DNA of 7,737 nt from Nitrospiraceae bacterium (GCA_025934615.1 JAICXS010000073.1:1-7737); one strand, 5' to 3'; positions 1 to 6,167 are shown, counted from the first letter of the stretch. Notes: a model not told the origin generated them from the letters alone. A program made the numbers and translations.

Positions 1-1531
1 AGGCGGCCGCTAAGGCGAGAAATGCCATAAGCGTCGAAGCCCCGAGCAGGATATGCCGCCGAGCCGGGGTGCGGTGCTCCTCGGGAACGAGATGATCGGT
101 GACGACCTCGGGATTCAACGGTTGATCGGGATCGATCAGTTCGGAGTCCGGAATCCAGGCATCGAGGTCAGGCGGGATCTGGTTGTCGAACACTTGCAAA
201 GTCCGCTCGCCGCCCCGCAGAGACTCGATGGCCGCGATCAGGGAACCGCCACGAGACATGCGTTCCGCGACGGTTTCAGGAGACTTCCCTAAATGCTCGC
301 CCAATAGGCGATGACGGAGCTTCGCAATACCACGTTGGACGGCCTGGTCCCCGCGTGCCTCTACGGCCAGGTCGCACTCGGTATCGAATCCCATCGAGCG
401 ATTGCTGAGGTTCGACGATCCGACCCGGACGAAGTCGTCATCGACGATGAGCACCTTGCTATGCAGGCTGATGCATTGTGCGCCTAAGCCCGGAATATGG
501 GGATAGTACAGGCCTAACCGTTTATGGGTGTCTCCGTCGCGGAGCCGTCTGAGCACGCGTCCGCGGAGCACATCCATCGTGTACTGCTCCAGCCAGCCGT
601 CACTGTTTGGATGCAGAATGATGACGATCTCCGGTCCTTCCGGCTTTTGCAACCGTTCGAGCAAGGCCGAACCCAACGTGCTTGACGTCAGGTACTGCGT
701 CTCAATGTAAATGTGCCGGCATGCCGCCCGGATGGCATCCAGGTATAGCCGTTCGACTTGCCGGACTTCATTGCGGTCCATATATGCGGGTTCGGTCAGG
801 GAAATGCCGATCTGCACCATTTCCAGGTCGGGCTTAATTCCCGGCGGCCACGGTACGTGACGCCGAGCGACATCGCGCGGAGGAGGCAGAGAGGTGCCCG
901 TGGTTCTGGTCCAGCGTGTCCGACATAAAGTACCCAGAGAGGCGGCTGCCTTGCCGTCCACCATCATTTGGACGTCATGAAACGGGCGGCATGGCCGGCC
1001 GTCAGAAAAGACACGCAGTGGATGGTGGGCCCGATGCTCGGAGGTATCCCAACGGCATTGGGCGAGGTCTATACCGCCGACGAAGGCAACCGCATCGTCC
1101 ACGACTACGACCTTCTGATGGTGTGACGCGCCGACGGGGTGTATATCGTCCCTTCGGAAATGCAACCGGCGGTGTGCTCGAAGGGCTGACAAGGGCCACC
1201 ATTCGCGTTCAAAGGCATAGACCAGATGAAAATCCCAGATGAGCACATGGATATGCAGTGTTCGCCGCCGCGCCAGCAGCGCTTGGAGAAAGTCGCCCAG
1301 GCGCGGCGGAAAGCCATCCGATTCTTCATCGCTCAGCATCCGGATGCGGCTGTCAAAATCCCAACCGAGGATCATAATCGACCGCTCGGCCTGTATCGCC
1401 GCCTCCCGGAAGGCGCGATAGTAGACGGCTCCATCGATCAGAAAGGCCGCGCGATCTGCCGGATCGAGACGCCAGCAATTGCGCCCGGCTTCAAGGATCG
1501 AAGACTGTAGGGGCGGATAAGGATAAATCAA
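1..1531 (-). CDS. Phospholipase D family protein with start of a C-terminal membrane (VTT/DedA-like) domain, 3' end outside window
   Basis: About 510 residues are visible in one uninterrupted frame, and the gene leaves the window at the left edge without a stop. Two complete HKD catalytic motifs are present: HHQKVVVVDD (catalytic His about residue 138, plus-strand 1118-1120), followed by AFVGGIDL, and HSKVLIVDDD (His about 357, plus-strand 461-463), followed by VGSSNLSNRS. YIETQY (residues 275-280) is typical of the fold between the two motifs. Such enzymes cleave or transfer phosphodiesters of phospholipids through a phospho-histidine intermediate. After a charged linker, a hydrophobic stretch starts at residue 493 (HILLGASTLMAFLALAAA) and is cut by the edge; in known relatives a VTT/DedA-like multi-helix domain follows here, which is inference for this copy. 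No ATG lies near the N terminus. I chose TTG at 1531 because GGAG (1541-1538) lies six bases upstream; GTG at 1534 and TTG at 1579 or 1585 are alternatives, and the frame is closed by TGA at 1624-1622. Transcribed divergently from the hydrolase gene on the right. Confidence 0.9.
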   Translation of the reverse strand, partial: MIYPYPPLQSSILEAGRNCWRLDPADRAAFLIDGAVYYRAFREAAIQAERSIMILGWDFDSRIRMLSDEESDGFPPRLGDFLQALLARRRTLHIHVLIWDFHLVYAFEREWWPLSALRAHRRLHFRRDDIHPVGASHHQKVVVVDDAVAFVGGIDLAQCRWDTSEHRAHHPLRVFSDGRPCRPFHDVQMMVDGKAAASLGTLCRTRWTRTTGTSLPPPRDVARRHVPWPPGIKPDLEMVQIGISLTEPAYMDRNEVRQVERLYLDAIRAACRHIYIETQYLTSSTLGSALLERLQKPEGPEIVIILHPNSDGWLEQYTMDVLRGRVLRRLRDGDTHKRLGLYYPHIPGLGAQCISLHSKVLIVDDDFVRVGSSNLSNRSMGFDTECDLAVEARGDQAVQRGIAKLRHRLLGEHLGKSPETVAERMSRGGSLIAAIESLRGGERTLQVFDNQIPPDLDAWIPDSELIDPDQPLNPEVVTDHLVPEEHRTPARRHILLGASTLMAFLALAAA

Positions 1532-1713
1532 CACCGACTCCGTTCCGCTGATCCATCGTGGCCTATCAGAATTGTGCAATCGCAATGCCGTCGCGATGTG
1601 AGCCGTGCCTAGGACGAATCCTCACGTCGTTCTATCGTAAAGATGCACGTCCGATGAAAGCAGCCCTGATAGCGGAAGTGCCGGTGTCGGAGCCAGGATG
1701 ACAGTGAGCGACC
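1532..1713. other. Divergent intergenic region between the PLD gene and the first hydrolase gene
   Basis: This 182-base gap must hold the promoters for both flanking genes if each is transcribed from here. I searched both strands for TTGACA/TATAAT-like pairs at 16-18 base spacing and found none that is convincing. A short AGGA-TTCG-TCCT inverted repeat (minus-strand reading, 1612-1623) is present but too short to call an operator. Part of the gap (1532-1621) is open in the PLD frame, so the real gap is shorter if the PLD gene starts at an upstream TTG. Confidence 0.5.
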
Positions 1714-2457
1714 ATGAAGCTGGAAAGCCGGTGGACGAAGATCCGATGGGGCGTTATGCACGCGCGGGTGCACCGACGATCTGAACCGCGGCGACGGGTC
1801 GTCCTGGTGCATGGATTGGTGATCTCCAGCCGATACATGGAGCCGATTGCGGAACAGCTGGCGACGTTGTGCGATGTCTATGCCGTCGATCTTCCCGGGT
1901 ACGGCCTCAGCGAGAAACCGCCATGCGTCTTGTCTCTGTCCGAACTCGCCGATGCATTGAGTGAATGGATGAAGGCGGAGGGCTTGACGGCGGTCGATTT
2001 CGCCGCCAATTCGTTCGGCTGTCAAGTGTTGGCGGAATTTGCGGTGCGCCATCCCTACCACGTCGACCGACTGGTGCTTCAAGGACCGACGATCGACCGG
2101 ACGGCACGGACCTTCTGGCGGCAGGTCGGACGCCTGATCAAAAACTCCAGAAAGGAATCCCCGCGATTGGGAACGATCATGCTGCGCGATTACGCACGAG
2201 CGGGTTTAAAGCGCGTGATTCAGACTGTCAAGATGGCGCTGAATGATCGTATTGAAGACAAGTTGCCCCGCATTTCCATGCCGACTCTGGTGATTCGCGG
2301 CGAGCACGATCCGATCGTGCCTCAGAGATGGGCGGAAGAAGTATGCCGCTTGTTGCCGCACGGCCAATTGGTAGTCATTTCCGGTGCGGCTCACACGTTG
2401 AACTACACGGAGCCGGCAAAGTTTGTGAGCGCGATGCGCCCGTTCCTCAATCTTTAA
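1714..2457 (+). CDS. Alpha/beta hydrolase (MhpC-like fold), 247 residues
   Basis: A complete single-domain alpha/beta hydrolase of the usual length. The oxyanion-hole segment VVLVHG is at 29-34, followed by the DLPGYGLSEKP loop (59-69). The nucleophile elbow is FAANSFGCQ with Ser100, the acid is Asp199 in RGEHDPIVP, and the general base is His227 in SGAAHTLNYTEP, so the full catalytic triad is in place. The elbow is A-N-S-F-G rather than the common G-x-S-x-G. The cap region (about 125-182) is short, rich in Arg and Lys, and presumably sets the substrate, probably an ester, lactone or C-C bond substrate; the sequence does not say which. There is no signal peptide, so it is likely cytoplasmic. 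A TGA at 1705-1707 in the same frame leaves ATG 1714 as the first possible ATG; the ribosome binding site before it is weak (GTGAG only). The stop is nine bases before the next gene, which suggests co-transcription. Confidence 0.92.
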   Translation: MKLESRWTKIRWGVMHARVHRRSEPRRRVVLVHGLVISSRYMEPIAEQLATLCDVYAVDLPGYGLSEKPPCVLSLSELADALSEWMKAEGLTAVDFAANSFGCQVLAEFAVRHPYHVDRLVLQGPTIDRTARTFWRQVGRLIKNSRKESPRLGTIMLRDYARAGLKRVIQTVKMALNDRIEDKLPRISMPTLVIRGEHDPIVPQRWAEEVCRLLPHGQLVVISGAAHTLNYTEPAKFVSAMRPFLNL

Positions 2458-2466
2458 GAGTCTGCG

Positions 2467-3870
2467 ATGGGACGAGAACCGAACTACGTCGCTGATTTCG
2501 ATTCGGCCACCGGCATGTTGCGCGCCTTAAGCCGGTGTGTCGGCGGGCAGGACTTTCCGCTCTTGGGCACCTTGCCGAAATGGAGCGGCGTGCCCATGAG
2601 GGGGCTGGGCGCCGCGATCAATGCCATGCCGCAGTGGCTGCAAGAGCAAGTGTATATCTGGAGCGGATGGTTTGAGGCCGTTTCGGTCGACAAGTTACGG
2701 ACCATCGATGCCGAGCAGGTGGCCGAATGGATGGTCAGCCTGTATCCAGTGAGGAAGTATCCGGCCGTGGCTATTGGATCGGCGAACGGAGCGGCCACCC
2801 ATCTGTGGGCTGCGATGGGCATTCCGTGGCTGCCGCAAACGTTCCTTGTGCCGGTGGCCCGCTCCGGTATCCATCCCGATGAGCCGCAGCAGGATCTTGA
2901 ATGGGCTCGAGAGCCGGCCAGAATCGTGCTGCAACGCAATCCGAACGTGCAACTGCATCATATGCACGACCCGGTACAAGATCGGCTCATGATCCAGCGG
3001 ATGACCTATTTTCGGTTCAAACGGCTCACCCTGGGTCCGGCCTACGAAGCGTTTCTCGATCGGTGTCTTGAACCGGGCGGGACGATTTTTCTCATGGACT
3101 GTCGCGTGACATGGCCCGTTACAGAATGCGGAGAGCATCACCTATTTCAATTCGGCGCAGTCGGCGGCGCGACCGTGGATGAGCTGCAGCATGGCAGCGA
3201 GCGTGTCGCGGAGTATCTCACACGGTATGGATCCCATCGGCGTAAATGGGAACCGCCGCGGGTGGACCGCCTGGCTCCTGAAGCAGAGTGGGGATTCGAA
3301 CCGGCCATGGCAAAAGATATCGAGCGGGTCGCGCATCGCCACCAGGCTCGACTTCGGCGCATCATCTTCGAGGAGCCGGAGCACGTGAGTCCATTGGTCG
3401 CGGATCTGTATCAGCGGTGGAATGAGAGGCGCGGCATTGCCGACCGGCGCCTCATCGTGGACTCATTTATTCTCATGGAGCCGTATTGGACGGTCCGCAC
3501 CGGATCGACGCCCTTTTGGATGGTCTTCAATAAGGAGCCATCGCGCCGCGCGCTTCAAGCTTATCTGGATCGGAGTAACGCATTCGATGAAATCTTTATG
3601 ATGCTGTTTTCACATGGCGTCGATTCCGTCGGTCTTCCCTCCATCGAGCAATGGCGTGAACCGCTTCGCCGCGCCCGCATCAAAGGGTCGTTTCTCGGTG
3701 TCGATGAACGCGTCTTTCCCCGCGACTTCGCTGTGTTCACTCGCTACTATTTCGATTTGCTGCGAACGATCCCCTCCCGCTATCCGATGCCGCCGGCCTT
3801 GACGGTGAAAGAACTCGACGAGTTTCTGGACTACAGCGACGGCCGCTATGCGGTGCGGCTGGAGCGGTAA
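2467..3870 (+). CDS. Conserved-looking protein of unknown function, 467 residues
   Basis: I do not recognise this family. It has no signal peptide or clear membrane helix and is rich in Trp, Arg and Pro, consistent with a soluble cytoplasmic protein. The segment YPAVAIGSANGAATHLWAAM (98-117) reads as a beta-strand, a tight Gly/Ser/Asn turn and a helix. It resembles an alpha/beta hydrolase elbow or a nucleotide-binding turn, but a serine at the nucleophile position is not evident. A second such element, LEPGGTIFLMDCRVTWP (201-217), recalls the late strand of class I methyltransferases, yet the SAM-binding GxGxG motif is missing. Other marked features are HLHHMHD-like histidines (LHHMHDP, 163-169), CGEHHLFQFG (221-230) and an acidic-aromatic C-terminal third with MEPYWTVRTGSTPFW (337-351). 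Clean codon structure and tight packing between two hydrolase genes (9 bases after the first, 31 before the second) show it is a real gene in their operon. The ATG follows TAAGAG, a weak ribosome site, so translation may be coupled to the upstream gene. Confidence 0.85.
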   Translation: MGREPNYVADFDSATGMLRALSRCVGGQDFPLLGTLPKWSGVPMRGLGAAINAMPQWLQEQVYIWSGWFEAVSVDKLRTIDAEQVAEWMVSLYPVRKYPAVAIGSANGAATHLWAAMGIPWLPQTFLVPVARSGIHPDEPQQDLEWAREPARIVLQRNPNVQLHHMHDPVQDRLMIQRMTYFRFKRLTLGPAYEAFLDRCLEPGGTIFLMDCRVTWPVTECGEHHLFQFGAVGGATVDELQHGSERVAEYLTRYGSHRRKWEPPRVDRLAPEAEWGFEPAMAKDIERVAHRHQARLRRIIFEEPEHVSPLVADLYQRWNERRGIADRRLIVDSFILMEPYWTVRTGSTPFWMVFNKEPSRRALQAYLDRSNAFDEIFMMLFSHGVDSVGLPSIEQWREPLRRARIKGSFLGVDERVFPRDFAVFTRYYFDLLRTIPSRYPMPPALTVKELDEFLDYSDGRYAVRLER

Positions 3871-3901
3871 TGGATGGGTAGAGTATCCCTCACTCAACGT
3901 T

Positions 3902-4657
3902 ATGATTCGAGCACTGGTCTCCAAATTGGCGCTGCGATTTCCCCGGATGGTGAGCCTGCTGCCGACCTCCAATCCCGTCGTGACGCAACGCTATCGCTGC
4001 CCAGGGCCGGGGGCCGCGCGCACACTCATTGTCTTTCTTCCGGGGATCAGCGATCTCGCAAAGGATTATGCGCGGTATGGGTTTATTGAGGCCGTTCAAC
4101 AAAAAGGTTGGTCGGCAGATCTTGTCGTCGTGGATGCACACTATGGGTACTATGCGAATCGAAGCATTCTCGACCGCCTGCACGAGGACGTTTTTGAGCC
4201 GGCGAAAATGCTCGGCTACCAAAATCGCTGGATCGTCGGCATTTCGCTCGGCGGATTTGGCGCCCTTTTATACACGAGTCGGCACGATACAGATGTGACC
4301 GGTGTGATCGCGATCGCCCCGTATCTAGGCAAGCCGGCGGTTGTCGAAGAAATTACCGCCGCCGGTGGTATTCGAAATTGGAGGCCGAACACCCTCGGAG
4401 AGCATGATTACGAACGGCAGGTATGGGCCTGGTTAAAACAGTATGGAGATCCCGACACGCAAGGGCCCGCACTCTGTTTGGCCTATGGCGAACGGGATAC
4501 TTTCGTGGAAGCCCATCGGGTGCTCGGCGCGATCCTTCCGCCGGAGCAGGTCTTCGTCGAATCCGGAGCACACGACTGGACGACGTGGCAAAAGTTGTGG
4601 CACGCGATTCTGGCATCAGATGTCTTCGTTCAATTCGATCGCTGCCTGTCGGATTGA
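3902..4657 (+). CDS. Alpha/beta hydrolase, esterase-like, 251 residues
   Basis: A second alpha/beta hydrolase, clearly not a duplicate of the one at 1714. Numbering from the ATG chosen here, it has strand TLIVFLPGIS (41-50), the nucleophile elbow VGISLGGFGAL (112-122, Ser115), the acid Asp199 in AYGERDTF, and the base His224 in SGAHDWTTW. The GISLGG elbow with a final HDWxxW matches the putative esterase (esterase D / feruloyl-esterase-like) group, so hydrolysis of a carboxylic or thioester is the likely activity; the substrate is unknown. No secretion signal is evident. The frame is open to an ATG at 3848 that would overlap the upstream gene by 23 bases and add 18 residues of unlikely sequence. 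I prefer ATG 3902, which starts a basic amphipathic segment (MIRALVSKLALRF), although neither start has a good ribosome site. It probably ends the three-gene operon. Confidence 0.9.
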   Translation: MIRALVSKLALRFPRMVSLLPTSNPVVTQRYRCPGPGAARTLIVFLPGISDLAKDYARYGFIEAVQQKGWSADLVVVDAHYGYYANRSILDRLHEDVFEPAKMLGYQNRWIVGISLGGFGALLYTSRHDTDVTGVIAIAPYLGKPAVVEEITAAGGIRNWRPNTLGEHDYERQVWAWLKQYGDPDTQGPALCLAYGERDTFVEAHRVLGAILPPEQVFVESGAHDWTTWQKLWHAILASDVFVQFDRCLSD

Positions 4658-4686
4658 TTCACGTAGGAGTACGACTGTCTTGCCTT

Positions 4687-4698
4687 AACATTAATGTT
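4687..4698. repeat. Perfect 12-base palindrome AACATTAATGTT
   Basis: The sequence AACATT is followed directly by its reverse complement AATGTT, in an AT-rich patch 29 bases after the stop of the second hydrolase gene. A dyad of this kind can be a site for a dimeric regulator of the small-protein genes downstream, but a single copy of this length can also be chance. No promoter hexamers with correct spacing were found beside it. Confidence 0.3.
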
Positions 4699-4744
4699 GG
4701 ACGCGCATCTGGGTCGATCTCCACTGGCCGATAAGCTATTTCCC

Positions 4745-4808
4745 CTTCACAGTGAAGTGCAGTCGTTCTCGCACATGGAAAAGAAGCGATATGCCTGATG
4801 CACTTCAC
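4745..4808 (+). repeat. Overlapping inverted repeats around the lipoprotein start codon
   Basis: GTGAAGTGCA at 4752-4761 is perfectly complementary to TGCACTTCAC at 4799-4808, a 10-base-pair stem whose loop (4762-4798) contains the purine-rich ribosome site and the ATG at 4791. The same GTGAAG block also forms a dyad with CTTCAC at 4745-4750, with one base between the arms, so the left and right CTTCAC copies compete for one partner. In the RNA this could mask or expose the start of the small lipoprotein gene. One dyad of this size is not rare by chance, so the role is inferred. Confidence 0.35.
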
Positions 4809-4943
4809 CGCCTCGCTATAGGATTGCTCCTGATGCTTGCCTTCACGGCCTGTGAAACGGCTCAGCCTGATCAAACGCCTCGGCTGATCATGGACCCACC
4901 TGAAGATACGGAGCAAAAGCCGGAATCGTCGGGTCCTCGTTAA
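4791..4943 (+). CDS. Small probable lipoprotein, 50 residues
   Basis: The product begins MPDALHRLAIGLLLMLAFTA and has Cys at residue 21, giving an N-terminal hydrophobic segment (about 8-19) that ends in LAFTAC. This resembles a signal-peptidase II lipobox, though Phe at position -3 is not the usual Leu, Val or Ile. The mature part, about 30 residues, is hydrophilic and acidic-proline rich (DPPEDTEQKPE), as expected of a short lipoprotein tail or linker facing the periplasm. I chose ATG 4791, preceded by GGAAAAGAAG, over an in-frame ATG at 4752, which would put 13 charged residues before the signal. No homologous family is recognised. It lies 62 bases before another small exported protein, so the two may be co-transcribed. 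The short length leaves some doubt that it is expressed. Confidence 0.6.
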   Translation: MPDALHRLAIGLLLMLAFTACETAQPDQTPRLIMDPPEDTEQKPESSGPR

Positions 4944-4947
4944 CCGC

Positions 4948-4962
4948 GTGGTTCCGAACCGC
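4948..4962 (+). other. Short hairpin after the lipoprotein stop codon
   Basis: GTGGTT and AACCGC flank a CCG loop and form six pairs including one G-U, starting four bases after the stop. There is no following run of T, so I do not call it an intrinsic terminator. It could slow RNA decay or separate expression of the lipoprotein from the next gene. Confidence 0.3.
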
Positions 4963-4992
4963 CGGATCTTATTGTCGCAGTGGAAGCTCAAC

Positions 4993-4999
4993 AAAGGAG
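4993..4999 (+). promoter_or_regulatory. Strong ribosome binding site AAAGGAG
   Basis: AAAGGAG stands six bases before ATG 5006 in an AT-rich stretch (AATAAT). It is the best Shine-Dalgarno match in the window, much better than those of the upstream hydrolase genes. It fixes the start of the periplasmic protein gene and suggests that this protein is made in larger amounts. Confidence 0.8.
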
Positions 5000-5005
5000 A
5001 ATAAT

Positions 5006-5335
5006 ATGAGATGGGCCGGCGTCCTATTTGTAGTCCTGATCGTATGTCCTCCAAAGATATGTACTTCCGCCGAACCGGCGTTAGGAGACGTAGGCGATCA
5101 GAGCGGCATGGTGGTGACCGGGACGTTAGAAGAATTGGATCTCACCGGAATGAAGGGAATGCTCAAGACGGATTTAGGGAAACCCATCTTTTTTCAGGTG
5201 GTCAAACCGCAGTTGTTTGAACGGCTCAGCGTGGGGCAGAAAGTGACGGTCCAATTGGATCACGATGGGCGCGCGACAAAAGTCATCGATATGCCGGTGC
5301 CCGAACTGAAGCAGCCGCTGCCGGAAGGGAAGTAA
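5006..5335 (+). CDS. Small periplasmic protein with signal peptide, 109 residues, function unknown
   Basis: The N terminus MRWAGVLFVVLIVCPPKIC is a short basic-hydrophobic signal sequence, and CTSAEPA offers a signal-peptidase I site after Ala at about residue 22. The mature region of roughly 87 residues alternates short beta-like stretches: VVTGTLEELDLTGMKGML, then KPIFFQVVKPQLF, then GQKVTVQLDHDGRATKVIDM, ending in a Pro-rich tail. This arrangement (a TGTLEELD strand, then SVGQKVTVQLD) resembles small single-barrel proteins of the type seen in DUF1344-like secreted proteins, which bind or buffer something in the periplasm; I cannot name the exact family. No catalytic motif or conserved Cys pair is seen in the mature part. 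The gene has the strongest ribosome site in the window and lies between the small lipoprotein and the superoxide dismutase, which suggests an envelope or stress role, as inference only. Confidence 0.85.
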   Translation: MRWAGVLFVVLIVCPPKICTSAEPALGDVGDQSGMVVTGTLEELDLTGMKGMLKTDLGKPIFFQVVKPQLFERLSVGQKVTVQLDHDGRATKVIDMPVPELKQPLPEGK

Positions 5336-5374
5336 ACTGAAGTCGTGTTGAGTGATGAGGGCCAAGGCGCACGA

Positions 5375-5411
5375 GGCGGCGAATAAGGAACCGCACGGTT
5401 TGCGCGCCGCC
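5375..5411 (+). repeat. Nested inverted repeats in the gap before the superoxide dismutase gene
   Basis: An outer stem GGCGGCG (5375-5381) / CGCCGCC (5405-5411) encloses an inner stem AACCG (5389-5393) / CGGTT (5396-5400), so the transcript can fold into a GC-rich two-level hairpin. It lies 39 bases after the stop of the periplasmic protein gene and 58 bases before the dismutase ATG. No T-run follows, so it is not a standard terminator; it could be an RNA stabilising or attenuating element. Confidence 0.45.
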
Positions 5412-5469
5412 GAGATGGTGAGCGTGTCTCTCGTACAGCACTGAACGCACAGCACCGAGAGAGGTGATT

Positions 5470-6105
5470 ATGAAACAAGTGACACCGTATCAGGCCAAGT
5501 CGTTTAATTTGCACAGGCTCAATGGCATTTCCGATCGAACCCTCGACACTCATTTCAAGCTCTACGCAGGCTATGTAAAAGAAACGAATACCTTGACCGA
5601 CCGTATTCGAGACATGCTGAAAGACGGCAAGGTGGATCAAGAGGAGATGCCTGCCTATTCCGAGCTGAAACGCCGGTTGGGGTTCGAATACAACGGGATG
5701 GTCTTGCACGAGTACTATTTCGAGAATTTGAAGCAAGGCGGCGCCGGCGATCCCGGACACAACTCGCCGTTCACGCAGGCCGCAGAGGAGGCATTCGGTA
5801 ACTATGCGCGGTGGAAAACGGATTTTGTCGGCGTCGGCAAAATGCGGGGCGTCGGCTGGGCCATGTGCTACCTCAATCCTGCAAACGGACAACTGTCCAA
5901 TCATTGGGTGACGCTCCACGAGACCGGCAATGTCGCCGGCTTCGTGCCGCTGCTTGCGATGGACGTCTGGGAGCACGCTTTTATCCTCGACTATCAACCT
6001 TCCGAGCGAGCGGCTTACATCGACGCGTTCTTCTCCAACATCAATTGGCAAGTCGTGGAGCAACGGCTCAACGCGCCGGCGCACGCCTATAAGGCCACGG
6101 GGTAA
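5470..6105 (+). CDS. Divergent Fe/Mn-type superoxide dismutase, 211 residues
   Basis: The fold and length match the iron/manganese superoxide dismutase family, which converts superoxide to oxygen and hydrogen peroxide. Numbered from ATG 5470, the four expected metal ligands are His28 (TLDTHFKLYAGYV), His80 (NGMVLHEYYF), Asp165 and His169 in MDVWEHAF. GVGWAM (127-132) corresponds to the usual GSGW motif. There is no signal peptide, so it is cytoplasmic. The copy is unusual: the gateway His of the normal HYGKHHQTY motif is missing, the residue four before His80 is Gly76 as in Mn enzymes, and where Mn enzymes carry NQD it reads TLHET, so His150 may replace the second-sphere Gln. An in-frame GTG at 5464 would add two residues, but GAGG at 5461-5464 is well placed for ATG 5470. 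It may be transcribed with the small exported proteins upstream or from a promoter I could not identify. The metal and the activity cannot be read from sequence. Confidence 0.92.
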   Translation: MKQVTPYQAKSFNLHRLNGISDRTLDTHFKLYAGYVKETNTLTDRIRDMLKDGKVDQEEMPAYSELKRRLGFEYNGMVLHEYYFENLKQGGAGDPGHNSPFTQAAEEAFGNYARWKTDFVGVGKMRGVGWAMCYLNPANGQLSNHWVTLHETGNVAGFVPLLAMDVWEHAFILDYQPSERAAYIDAFFSNINWQVVEQRLNAPAHAYKATG

Positions 6106-6167
6106 AGACGTGACACGTGCATCGTTACACATGAACCGGGTGAATGAAGAGATCGACGAGAACGTGC

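Noticed and set aside
916..1510. Plus-strand frames of 94-108 codons within the PLD region
   Set aside because: They are antisense to the continuous PLD frame carrying both HKD motifs.
1609..2082. Minus-strand reading frame of 157 codons that could have been the PLD upstream neighbour
   Set aside because: It lies opposite the catalytic part of a complete alpha/beta hydrolase and has a composition unlike a real protein.
2484..3384. Minus-strand frames of 148-151 codons opposite the unassigned 467-residue protein
   Set aside because: Cys/Arg/Pro-rich shadow translations; the plus frame is uninterrupted for 467 codons and fits the operon spacing.
3848..3901. Upstream ATG extending the second hydrolase by 18 residues
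   Set aside because: It would overlap the previous gene by 23 bases, has no ribosome site, and adds sequence atypical for the family's N terminus; it cannot be fully excluded.
4948..4962. Intrinsic terminator after the small lipoprotein gene
   Set aside because: A six-pair hairpin is present but no T-run follows, so it was kept only as a hairpin.
4659..5054. Minus-strand reading frame of 131 codons across the intergenic gap and the small lipoprotein
   Set aside because: Very Arg-rich product without domain features, overlapping two plus-strand genes; no ribosome site seen.
5355..5444. 29-residue plus-strand ORF starting at ATG 5355 within the gap before the dismutase gene
   Set aside because: No ribosome site, and it runs through the nested hairpin; structure is a better explanation for the sequence.
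5260..6132. Long minus-strand reading frame (290 codons) opposite the superoxide dismutase
   Set aside because: The plus strand carries all dismutase metal ligands and a good ribosome site; the antisense product has no recognisable motif and is a codon-bias shadow.
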